From Archangiaceae bacterium (GTDB lineage: Bacteria; Myxococcota; Myxococcia; Myxococcales; Myxococcaceae): a stretch of DNA of 64,000 bases. The DNA lies in assembly GCA_016714225.1 (NCBI GenBank), contig JADJNS010000031.1, positions 60,079 through 124,078 on the forward strand, given 5' to 3'. The number at the start of each line of letters is the position of its first letter. Positions within the stretch are counted from its first letter, which is position 1. The translations under genes and the position numbers were made by a program. This document shows, in pieces, positions 15,601-23,459 of the stretch. The notes under the pieces were generated by a model that worked only from the letters and a program-made list of their open reading frames with translations, had not been told where the DNA came from and did not search any database.

Positions 15601-17484
15601 GCCGCGCGCCACGCGCAGCAGCGCGTCTCCCAGCCGGGCCAGGTCGGTCTTGTCGAGCACCAGGTTGGGCAGCGCCGAGAGCGCGTCGAGCACGTCGGGC
15701 TCGCCGACGCCGCCGGTCATGAACGCCAGCCGCGCGGCCTGCTCGGGCACCCGCTCGAGCAGCGCCTGGTGCAGCTCGAGGACGGTCATGTCGGGCATGC
15801 GCACGTCGGTGAGCACCACGTCGTAGCGGGCCCCGTCGACCAGCTGGGCCAGCGCCTGGGTGGCGCTCTCGGCGAGCGTCACCTCGAAGCGGGGCCCGAG
15901 CATGCGCCGCACCGCGCTGCGCACCAGCGGCTCGTCGTCGATGATGAGCAGGCTGGGCTTCTTGCCCGACCGCGCCGGCAGCGGAGCGGGAGCGGGCTTC
16001 TCGACGTAGAGCGGCAGGTCGAGAAACACGGTGGTGCCCCGGCCGAGGGCCGACTCGAGGCGCAGGTCTCCGCCCACCGAGCGCGCGATGCCGTGGCAGA
16101 TGGAGAGGCCCAGCCCGGTGCCGGCGCCGACCCGGCGGGTGGTGAAGAAGGGCTCGAAGGCGCGCGCCGCCACCTCGGCCGACATGCCGCGGCCGGTGTC
16201 GCTGATGCTCACGTGCGCCACCTTGCCGTCGCTCACCGCCTTCACGGTGAGCCGGTTGCTCTCGAAGCGGGCCGGCTCGAAGGCCTGCGCGGCGTTCAAG
16301 AGCACGTTCACCAGCAGCTGCCCCAGGCGGGTCTCGTCGGCGGCCACGTCGCCCATCGCCTCGAGCTCGAGGTGCACCCGGGCGCGCAGGTTGAGCTCGG
16401 GCTCGACGAAGCGCAGCGACGACTCGATGCAGCGCTGCAGGCTCGAGCGCTGGTCGGCCCCCTCGGCGCGAGAGAAGGTCTTCAGGTCGGCGATGATTTT
16501 CGCGGCGCGCTGCCCCGCCTCGAGAATGTCTTTGAGCGAGTCGAGCACCTCGCCCAGCCCGGCGACCTCTTGGGTGGCGCGGCGCTGCAGCTCTTCGGTC
16601 ACCCAGCGGGTGTTCGAGAGCATCACCGCCAGCGGGTTGTTGAGCTCGTGGGCCATGCCGGCCGAGAGCGTGCCCAGCGCCTTGAGCCGCTCGGCCTGCT
16701 CGAGCTGCTGGCGCAGGCGCCGCTGGTCGGTGACGTCGCGAAACACCATCACCGCGCCGGTGGCGCGGCCGTCTGGCGAGAGCACCGGCGCGGTCGAGTC
16801 GCTGACGAGCCGCTGCGGCCCGCCGCGCGCACCGAGCGCGCCGGAGACTTCGATGCGCTCACCGCGCTCGAGCGCGCGGCTGAACGGGTCGGCCAGCGGC
16901 ACGCCGGTGCGCTCGTCGAGCAGCTGGAGCACCTGGGCCACCGGGCGCCCCTGGGCCTCGGCCTCGGCCCAGCCGGTGAGCCGCTCGGCGGCGGCGTTCA
17001 TGAACGTGACCTTGCCGCCCACGTCGACCGAGACCACCGCGTCGCCGATGGAGCGCAAGGTGGTCGAGAACCACCGCTCGCGCTCGCGCACCCGCTTGTC
17101 GACCTCGTGCTTGTAGAGCGCCACCTCGATGCTGCTGCGCAGCACGTCGTTCTTCACCGGCTTGCACAGGTAGCCGTGCGGCTCGGTCTTGGCGGCGCGC
17201 GAGAGCGTCTCGTGGTCGCTGTAGGCGGTGAGAAAGATGACCGGCACCGCGAAGCGCTCGCGCAGCAGCTGCGCCGCCTCGATGCCGTCGCGCTCGCCCT
17301 TGATGTGAATGTCCATCAGCACCAGGTCGGGGCAGCGCTCGGTGGCGTAGCGAAACGCGTCGTCGGCCGAGGCGGCGGTGATGGGCACCTCGTACCCCAT
17401 GCCCTGCAAGGTGCGCTGCAGGTCCATCGCGACGATGCGCTCGTCCTCCACCACCAGAATCGTCTTGCGGTGCTCGGTGCTCAC
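15592..17484 (-). CDS. Hybrid histidine kinase: REC-PAS-HisKA-HATPase-REC
   Basis: A 630-residue soluble signalling protein. Domains in order: N-terminal receiver (ILVVEDERIVAMDL, phospho-Asp in LVLMDIHIKG about residue 57, Lys in GYLCKPV), PAS (RSIGDAVVSVDVGGKVTFMNAAAERLTGW), HisKA (AGMAHELNNPLAV, His about 276), HATPase (VNVLLNAAQAF, SDTGRGMS, FEPFFTTRRVGAGTGLGLSI) and a C-terminal receiver (LLIIDDEPLVR, Asp in VVLTDVRMPD about 560). In the last receiver the usual KP is replaced by DKTD. Starts at GTG 17484 one base after the stop of the upstream kinase, so the two form an operon and probably a phosphorelay. Confidence 0.94.
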   Translation of the reverse strand: MSTEHRKTILVVEDERIVAMDLQRTLQGMGYEVPITAASADDAFRYATERCPDLVLMDIHIKGERDGIEAAQLLRERFAVPVIFLTAYSDHETLSRAAKTEPHGYLCKPVKNDVLRSSIEVALYKHEVDKRVRERERWFSTTLRSIGDAVVSVDVGGKVTFMNAAAERLTGWAEAEAQGRPVAQVLQLLDERTGVPLADPFSRALERGERIEVSGALGARGGPQRLVSDSTAPVLSPDGRATGAVMVFRDVTDQRRLRQQLEQAERLKALGTLSAGMAHELNNPLAVMLSNTRWVTEELQRRATQEVAGLGEVLDSLKDILEAGQRAAKIIADLKTFSRAEGADQRSSLQRCIESSLRFVEPELNLRARVHLELEAMGDVAADETRLGQLLVNVLLNAAQAFEPARFESNRLTVKAVSDGKVAHVSISDTGRGMSAEVAARAFEPFFTTRRVGAGTGLGLSICHGIARSVGGDLRLESALGRGTTVFLDLPLYVEKPAPAPLPARSGKKPSLLIIDDEPLVRSAVRRMLGPRFEVTLAESATQALAQLVDGARYDVVLTDVRMPDMTVLELHQALLERVPEQAARLAFMTGGVGEPDVLDALSALPNLVLDKTDLARLGDALLRVARGSP

Positions 17485-17485
17485 G

Positions 17486-19957
17486 CTAGGAACTCCTGTC
17501 GAAGGTGAAGGTGAAGGTGGTGCCGGGCCCGGGCAGCACCTCGACCCGGGCGTCGAGCTGCTCGGCGAAGGTGTGTACCAGCTCCATGCCCAAGGAGCCT
17601 GCGCGAACCCGATGCGCTCGCACGTCGCCCGGCAGCCCCACCCCGTCGTCGGCGACGCTCAAGACCAGGCGCTTCTCACCGTCTTGCTTGAGGCCGATGC
17701 ACACGCGGCCCTCCCGCGCGGGGAAGGCGTGCTTGAACGCGTTGGTGACCAGCTCGTTGACGATGAGCCCGCACGGCACCGCCTGGTTCACCGGCAGCTG
17801 CACCCCGTCGACGGCCACCTCGGTGCTCACCCCGCGCGACAGGCCGTCGAGCGAGTGGCCGAGGTGGGCGACCAGCGAGTGTACGTACTTGCCGAAGTCG
17901 ACCGAGGTGACGTCGTTCGTCTCGTAGAGCCGCTCGTGCACCAGCGCGATGCTGTGCACCCGCGACTGGCTGGCCTCGAAGATGGCGCGCGCCTCTTCGG
18001 GCAGGCTGGGCGCCTGCAGGTTCATCAGGCTCGAGATGACCTGCAGGTTGTTCTTCACCCGATGGTTCACCTCTTTCAGCAGCACCTCTTTTTCGCGCAG
18101 CGAGGCGCGCAGCTGGCCGTCGCGGCGGGTCTGGGCGGTGATGTCGATGAGCGAGATGACCGCGCGGCCCGACAGCCCGGGCACCAGCTGCAACCTCAGC
18201 TGCAGCCGCAGCGGCACGCCGCTCGAGGTCTCGGCGCTGGTCTCGGCTGCGTAGCTCACCGCGCCCGAGTGCAGGGCGAGCAGCTCGTCGCGAATGGTGG
18301 CCACCGTCGCGGCCAGGTGCATCTTGGGGCGCAGCTTCAGCAGGGTGGGCAGGTCTGGCACCTCGAACAGCGCCAGGCTGGCGGGGTTGGTGGCCAGTAT
18401 CTTGAGCTGCTTCACCAGCGTGGCCACCAGCGCGTCGTCGGCGCGCAGGCGCCGCTCGAGCGCATCGGGCGGCAGGCCCAGCGCGCGCATCGCCTCGAGC
18501 GCCTCGCTGAAGTCGTATTCCCACAGCGAGATGGGTGAAGCGTCGAACAGCGCTCGAAACCGGGCCTCGGAGCTCTTCAGCTCGGCGCTGCGGGCCTCGA
18601 CCCGCCGCTCGAGGTCGACCCGCAGCGCCTCGAGCTCGGCGAGCGCCTGGTCGCGGGCGGCGTGCGCGCGCTGGCTCTCGAGCGCCAGCCAGGTCTTCTC
18701 ACCGACCTCGTGCATCAGCGCCAGCTCTTCGGCAGACCACACCCGCGGCCGACTCGAGCGCAGGTTGAGCAGCGCCACGGTCTGGTCGTCGCGGCGCAGC
18801 GGGAGCAGGGCGTAGGCGCGCAGCTGCAGTGGCCCGTAGTGCGCGGCGTAGCGGTCGGCGGTGCGCAGGTCGACGGCCGAGTCGACGTTCACCACGGTCT
18901 TGCCGGCCAGCACATCGGCGGTGGTGCTGGGCGAGAACGACGAGATGGGCACCTCGGCGGCGTGGGCTCCGCCGAAGCTCGAGCCGTGCTGCACCCGCAC
19001 CACCCCGCGTGCCTCGTCGACCTGGGAAAAGTAGCAGGCGTCGATGGCGAGGTGCTCGCGCAGCAGCTCGGCCACCGCCAAGGTGACCTCTGAGGGCTCG
19101 GTGCCCACGCGCACCAGCTCGGTCGCGCGCAGCGCCAGGCGCTGGTCGGCGATGCGCTGGGCCATCGCGTCGGTGGCGCGCGCCTGCAGGTGCGCCGTCC
19201 ACAGGGCGAGGCCGAGCAGCAGGGCGGTGCTGGTGGTGACCATCAACGCCAGGCCGAACTCGGTCTGGTAGAGGCCCGCGCGCTGGCCGGCCAGAAACAC
19301 CCCGCCCACGGCCACCAGCAGCGGCGCGCCGAGGGTGAGCCGCCGGGCGGCCCGGCCGACCGCGTCGTCGCGCGACAAGAGCTGCCCCGGCCCCGAGCTC
19401 CGCGCGCCTGCCACGGTGAGCAGCACCGCCACCGCGGTCTGCATCGCCATCGACCCGAAGCCGGGCAGGCCGTGCAGCGCCCTCACCGAGTAGAGGTGGC
19501 CGCTGAGCGCGATGAAGGCGAGAAAGGCGGCCAGCGACAGCGCCACGTCGCCCAGGCGCTGGCCCTTGGGGCCGCGCGCCGGCACGCTCATGGTGAGGCC
19601 GATCAGCGCCAGGCACAGCGCGGTGTTGGGCGCGATGGGCTCCCACCCCGTCTGCGCGATGCCGAAGTACGCCGAGCCCAGGTCGCCTACGAAGCTCAGG
19701 GCGCCGACGACGCCGCCGAAGGCCCACAGCGCCCGCGCGGCTCTGCGCCCGGGCCGGCGCGCCTCGAGCACCAGCGCGGTGCCGAAGGCCAGCAGGGTGA
19801 AGGCGGTGAGCAGCTTGAGGTGGGTGTCGAGGCCGAGGTGCGTGAGCGCGGGCACCCGCAGGGCCCAGCCCACCATGGCCAGCGCGCTGAGCACGACGAG
19901 CGTCGCGCCGATGCCGAGCTGGCGGCGCTGATAACGGGTGGCCAGGTTGGCGCGCAC
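17486..19957 (-). CDS. Membrane sensor histidine kinase with HisKA_2 domain
   Basis: An 823-residue kinase. The N-terminal third holds eight or so hydrophobic helices (QLGIGATLVVLSALAMVGW onward), a membrane-embedded sensor. Then GAF (LLREHLAIDACYFSQVDE...), coiled coil, PAS-like (RFRALFDASPISLWEYDF), and a HisKA_2-type DHp (EVLLKEVNHRVKNNLQVISSLMNLQ, His about residue 631) with HATPase (LIVNELVTNAFKHAF, DDGVGLPGD). HisKA_2 kinases often work with receiver or RNA-binding regulators. Start GTG 19957 was chosen because no ATG lies nearby in frame. TAG-C-GTG spacing to the hybrid kinase downstream implies co-expression. Confidence 0.9.
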   Translation of the reverse strand: MRANLATRYQRRQLGIGATLVVLSALAMVGWALRVPALTHLGLDTHLKLLTAFTLLAFGTALVLEARRPGRRAARALWAFGGVVGALSFVGDLGSAYFGIAQTGWEPIAPNTALCLALIGLTMSVPARGPKGQRLGDVALSLAAFLAFIALSGHLYSVRALHGLPGFGSMAMQTAVAVLLTVAGARSSGPGQLLSRDDAVGRAARRLTLGAPLLVAVGGVFLAGQRAGLYQTEFGLALMVTTSTALLLGLALWTAHLQARATDAMAQRIADQRLALRATELVRVGTEPSEVTLAVAELLREHLAIDACYFSQVDEARGVVRVQHGSSFGGAHAAEVPISSFSPSTTADVLAGKTVVNVDSAVDLRTADRYAAHYGPLQLRAYALLPLRRDDQTVALLNLRSSRPRVWSAEELALMHEVGEKTWLALESQRAHAARDQALAELEALRVDLERRVEARSAELKSSEARFRALFDASPISLWEYDFSEALEAMRALGLPPDALERRLRADDALVATLVKQLKILATNPASLALFEVPDLPTLLKLRPKMHLAATVATIRDELLALHSGAVSYAAETSAETSSGVPLRLQLRLQLVPGLSGRAVISLIDITAQTRRDGQLRASLREKEVLLKEVNHRVKNNLQVISSLMNLQAPSLPEEARAIFEASQSRVHSIALVHERLYETNDVTSVDFGKYVHSLVAHLGHSLDGLSRGVSTEVAVDGVQLPVNQAVPCGLIVNELVTNAFKHAFPAREGRVCIGLKQDGEKRLVLSVADDGVGLPGDVRAHRVRAGSLGMELVHTFAEQLDARVEVLPGPGTTFTFTFDRSS

Positions 19958-20061
19958 GAGCCAGGGCGGTTCAGCAGAAGCCGTGCCGGCGCGCCACCGT
20001 CGAGACCCGGGGTGATGGGTCGGTTTTGCACGGGTGGTTTTCGACCCACCCGGGTGCGGTT

Positions 20062-21885
20062 CTACCCGTCGAAGTCGGGGGCCGTGAGCGACTGGCCGCG
20101 GGCCGAGAGGAACGCGTCCATCAGCTCGCGAATGCGCTCTTGGGGCAGCGCGTCGAGGGCGTGCTTGCCCGGCTCGCGGGTGTGCAGGGCCTGCATCACG
20201 CCCACGTAGAGCAGCGCCTCGATGAGCTGCGCGTAGTCGTTGGGGAAGCCCTTGGCGAGGTTCACCACGTTGCCTTGAGCGAGCACCAAGATGCGCTTGC
20301 CGCCCGGGGTCTGAATCACCTGGTGCCGCTGCAGGCCCTGGTCGAGCTGAATGCGCTTGCCGCGAAACGTCGTCACCCGCCCGAGCACCGGGTCGATGGT
20401 CTCGAGCGGGTCGCGCCACTTTTCCGAGAACTGGTCCATGCCCAGGGGGTGAATGCCCGAGGCGGCGTTGGCGACCACCGCGCCGTCGGGCAGCTGCTCG
20501 TAGTCGTCGAGGGTGAGGGTGGTGCGGCCCGCGGCGCTCACGTACAGCTCGGCGTCGGCGAGCAGCGCGTCGTGCGCTCCGGTGCGGCAGCCCGCCTGCC
20601 CGGCCTCTTCGAGCGCCGCCTGCGAGGTGTCGGTGGCCGACACCTGCACGCCGTGCCGCTGCGCGAAGGCGCGCGCGGTCTCGCGGCCGACCGCGCCATA
20701 GCCGGCGACCAGCAGCTTCTTCGGCACCTCGAGGCCCAGCCTGGTGAGCGCCTCGACGGTGGTCTGCCGCACGTTCTCGCCCACGAAGATGGCCTCGACC
20801 GTCTTCTTGAGCTCCGACTCGGCCACCAGCACCGAGGGCGCCAGCAGCGGCGTGCCCGCGGCCACCATGTCGTCGAGCTCCTGCACCCCGTGCTGGGTCT
20901 GCTCGACGGTGGTGCACTGGTGCGCGAACTGGGGAAACTTCTGGTGCAGCGCGCAGGTGAGAAAGCCGCCCTCGTCGAGCAGCACGTACTTGAGGCCCTG
21001 GGCCTTCGGGTCGCCCTTCGCGAAGAGCCGGGTGAGCTGCTCTTCGGCGGCGCGGGTGAGAATCACGGTGGGGTCTTCGCTCGACGCGTCGAGCCGCTTC
21101 ACGCTCGCCGGGTCGATGCGGTAGCCGCGCTCGTCGTACTCGACGAACACGTCGGGGTCGGTCGAGTAGGTCTTGCCGATGAAGTGCAGCTGGTTCAGGT
21201 CGAGGCCCGACCTCGCGAACGCCTCGAACAGCGGCGGGTTCGAGGGCAGCAGGTGCTGCACCGCCACCATCTGCAGGCCCTCGAGCGCGTGCGGCGAGCC
21301 GAGCTCGCGCACCACCTGGCCGAGCACCGGCATGCCGGCCAGGGTCTCGCTGCGGCGCGACGAGCGGGCCGCGCGCTCGACGGTGAGCGCCCCGAGGCCG
21401 TGGTATTTGAACACGCTCTGCCGCTCGAAGCGGCTGGGGTCGTCGCCGATGACCTCGGCGAGCTCGCGGAAGAGCTGCTCACCCTCGGGGCCGTAGGCCT
21501 TCTCGAGCGCGGCCCCGCTGATGAAGCCGTCGCGGTCGCTGTGCAGCGCCACCGCGTCGGCGAGGCCCGCTCGCGCGGTCTCCCGCGGGCCATCGAGCGG
21601 TAGAAAGCGAAACGCTTCGGCCACCTGCGCTTCGAGCGGGGTGAGGCCTTTGGGGTTCGGCTGCCCGAAGGGCAGGGTGGGCCGCGCCTGGAGCTTCTGG
21701 GCGAGCGCGTCGACCCGGGCGGCGAGCACCGGGGTGAACAGGGCGTCGACCACCGTGGCGATGGGCAGCCCTTCGGACGAAGGCGGCGGCTGCCCCTGCT
21801 CGCGCTGCGCGCGCCCGAGCTTGGCGGTGCGAATTCGCTCGGCCAGGTCGCGGTAGTCGATGGCGTTGCGGCCACGGGTCTTCAT
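20062..21885 (-). CDS. SAHH-like NAD-binding protein with long N-terminal extension
   Basis: A 607-residue protein. The C-terminal 300 residues resemble the NAD-binding part of S-adenosylhomocysteine hydrolase: TTVEQTQHGVQELDD, then the Rossmann motif KKLLVAGYGAVGRETARAFAQ near residue 390, ATDTSQAALEEA, and a late QGNVVNLAKGFPNDY stretch. The N-terminal 200 residues (containing DRDGFISGAALEKAYG, an EF-hand-like loop) are not recognised. Classical AdoHcyase substrate motifs were not located, so it is probably a divergent dehydrogenase-like relative. It starts at ATG 21885, overlapping the Crp-family stop by four bases (ATGA), so the regulator and enzyme are translated together. Confidence 0.75.
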   Translation of the reverse strand: MKTRGRNAIDYRDLAERIRTAKLGRAQREQGQPPPSSEGLPIATVVDALFTPVLAARVDALAQKLQARPTLPFGQPNPKGLTPLEAQVAEAFRFLPLDGPRETARAGLADAVALHSDRDGFISGAALEKAYGPEGEQLFRELAEVIGDDPSRFERQSVFKYHGLGALTVERAARSSRRSETLAGMPVLGQVVRELGSPHALEGLQMVAVQHLLPSNPPLFEAFARSGLDLNQLHFIGKTYSTDPDVFVEYDERGYRIDPASVKRLDASSEDPTVILTRAAEEQLTRLFAKGDPKAQGLKYVLLDEGGFLTCALHQKFPQFAHQCTTVEQTQHGVQELDDMVAAGTPLLAPSVLVAESELKKTVEAIFVGENVRQTTVEALTRLGLEVPKKLLVAGYGAVGRETARAFAQRHGVQVSATDTSQAALEEAGQAGCRTGAHDALLADAELYVSAAGRTTLTLDDYEQLPDGAVVANAASGIHPLGMDQFSEKWRDPLETIDPVLGRVTTFRGKRIQLDQGLQRHQVIQTPGGKRILVLAQGNVVNLAKGFPNDYAQLIEALLYVGVMQALHTREPGKHALDALPQERIRELMDAFLSARGQSLTAPDFDG

Positions 21886-22652
21886 GTCGCCTCGGAGCGC
21901 AGCGCGTCGGGCCACATCTTGCCGTGAATTCGATAGGCCATGGAAGGTCGGGTGGGCAGCGTGCCCAACAGCTGCGCGAGGGGAAGCACCGCAAAGCGCC
22001 GCCCCCGGCGTGTCACCGCGCCCGAGCGGTAGAGCGCGGCGAGCACCCGCGCGAGGGTGCGGCGGTTGGTGCCGACCTCGCGCGCCAGGCCGTCGAGGGT
22101 CAGCCGGCTGTCGATGAGAACCGCCTCGGAGCCGGCGAGCGGGCGCCCGCGGTGCGCCGCGTAGGCGGCGAACACCGCCAGGGTGCGCTCTTGCAGCTCG
22201 TCGAAGAGCACCGCGCGGTGCGCGCCGATGGAGACCCCGAAGCGCGCCGCGGTGTCGCAGTAGTGGCGGAAGCAGGTCTCGGCGTGCTCGCGCATGCAGG
22301 CGAAGTAGTGCCGGCTCTCGAAGCTCCACAGCCGCGTGGGGGTGAGCGCCTCGACGGTCTCCTGCCACGCAGCGCCCAGCATCGACTCGGCCTCGCCGAA
22401 GAACGCGGGCGCCTGCAGCAGCTTCACCGTGACTCCCGCGCGGCGGCCGTGGGGCGGCAGGGAGATGCGCATCAGCCCGTCGACCAGCAGGAAGATGCGG
22501 CGGGCCGGCTGGCCGTATTCGAGCGCGTTCTCACCCGGCTTCAGGGCCAGGTGCTCGCCGCGCGAGAGCAGCCGGCGGCGCAGCAGGTCGGGGGCCGCGC
22601 CCCACAGGGGGTGACGACCCAGCTCGCCCAGCGCCGCCGCAGCAATCGACAC
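21882..22652 (-). CDS. Crp/Fnr family transcriptional regulator
   Basis: A 256-residue regulator. The N-terminal cyclic-nucleotide-binding-like beta roll (LKPGENALEYGQPARRIFLLVDGLMRISLPP...) is followed by the long dimer helix and a winged helix-turn-helix (SRLTLDGLAREVGTNRRTLARVLAALYRSGAV). The cAMP-contact motif RRxxxS typical of Crp is not obvious, and no Fnr-type cysteine cluster is seen, so the effector is unknown. Start is placed at GTG 22652; a perfect 11-1-11 palindrome sits 19 bp upstream. Followed directly by the SAHH-like gene. Confidence 0.87.
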   Translation of the reverse strand: MSIAAAALGELGRHPLWGAAPDLLRRRLLSRGEHLALKPGENALEYGQPARRIFLLVDGLMRISLPPHGRRAGVTVKLLQAPAFFGEAESMLGAAWQETVEALTPTRLWSFESRHYFACMREHAETCFRHYCDTAARFGVSIGAHRAVLFDELQERTLAVFAAYAAHRGRPLAGSEAVLIDSRLTLDGLAREVGTNRRTLARVLAALYRSGAVTRRGRRFAVLPLAQLLGTLPTRPSMAYRIHGKMWPDALRSEAT

Positions 22653-22670
22653 CCCGGCCGGATAGCACGC

Positions 22671-22693
22671 GACCGTGCCACGGTGGCACGGTC
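22671..22693. promoter_or_regulatory. Perfect 11-1-11 palindrome, candidate operator
   Basis: GACCGTGCCAC - G - GTGGCACGGTC between the divergent Crp-family gene (start 22652) and the lipoprotein gene (start 22775). A palindrome this exact next to a helix-turn-helix regulator is the usual place for its operator. A role as RNA hairpin cannot be excluded. Confidence 0.6.
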
Positions 22694-22774
22694 GGCGCCT
22701 CTTCGAGGCCGGCCGCGCCCGAAAAGGTCTGCAGCTCGCCACATGGAGTGGTGGGCCTTTCGAGGAGCGGCAAG

Positions 22775-23437
22775 GTGAAGCGTTTGAGCGCAGGGGCAGC
22801 GGCAGCGGTGGGGTTGTTGTTGGCGTGCTCGGGGTCGGGGCCCCAGAGCACGGGAACCGGTGGAGGCGCCGGCACCGCGGGAGGGAGCGCCTCGGCCGGA
22901 GGAGCGGGCACCGCGGGCGGCAGCGGCACGGCGGGAGGTGCCGGCGGCAGCGCTGGCGGGTCGAGCCCCTCGGCGCTCGACCAGGCACAGTGCGAAGCGG
23001 GGCTCAACCGGTTCGCCGCGGCGGGGTGCAGCGATGCCGCGCAGTACACCCAGCTGAAGCAGACGGTCTGCCCGAAGGTGTCGAACGCCTCGAGCGCGGT
23101 CTGCAGTGCGGCGCTGACCCGCGCCGAAGGCACCTACAGCCAGCTGCAGTCGGCGAGCTTCTACTGCACCTCGTTCGGCACCACCGACTCGGCCGACCCG
23201 GCCGCGGTCGACTTTCTGCTCGCGGTGTTCTGCGTCACCTCGATGAACAGCAACCTCTGCGCCGGCCTGGCGTGCGCGTACAACACCGACTGCCCGACCG
23301 GGTACACCTGCAACGACGCGACCGACAAGTGCGTGAAGACCGACGCCGCCTGCATCGGGTTGCCGTGCAAGTACAACGTCGACTGCCCCACCGGGCTCAC
23401 CTGCAACAACGCCATCGGCCAGTGCAGCAAGAGCTGA
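22775..23437 (+). CDS. Gly/Ala-linker lipoprotein with cysteine-rich repeats
   Basis: A 220-residue probable lipoprotein. GTG 22775 is chosen because GAGGAG lies at 22762-22767, seven bases ahead, and the signal peptide then begins at VKRLSAGAAAAVGLLLAC with the lipobox LLAC. A Gly/Ala/Ser/Thr linker occupies about residues 20-66. Then comes a helical domain with four cysteines and, at the end, two copies of a small disulfide unit (CAYNTDCPTGYTCND and CKYNVDCPTGLTCNN) resembling dickkopf/EGF-like knots common in Myxococcota surface proteins. Divergent from the Crp-family regulator, a plausible target of it. Confidence 0.8.
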   Translation: MKRLSAGAAAAVGLLLACSGSGPQSTGTGGGAGTAGGSASAGGAGTAGGSGTAGGAGGSAGGSSPSALDQAQCEAGLNRFAAAGCSDAAQYTQLKQTVCPKVSNASSAVCSAALTRAEGTYSQLQSASFYCTSFGTTDSADPAAVDFLLAVFCVTSMNSNLCAGLACAYNTDCPTGYTCNDATDKCVKTDAACIGLPCKYNVDCPTGLTCNNAIGQCSKS

Positions 23438-23459
23438 AGTTGCGGTTCAGGGAGCGACC

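Noticed and set aside
20062..21885. Calling this gene adenosylhomocysteinase (ahcY)
   Set aside because: Only the NAD-binding half is similar; the typical substrate-domain motifs were not found and there is a long unrelated N-terminus.
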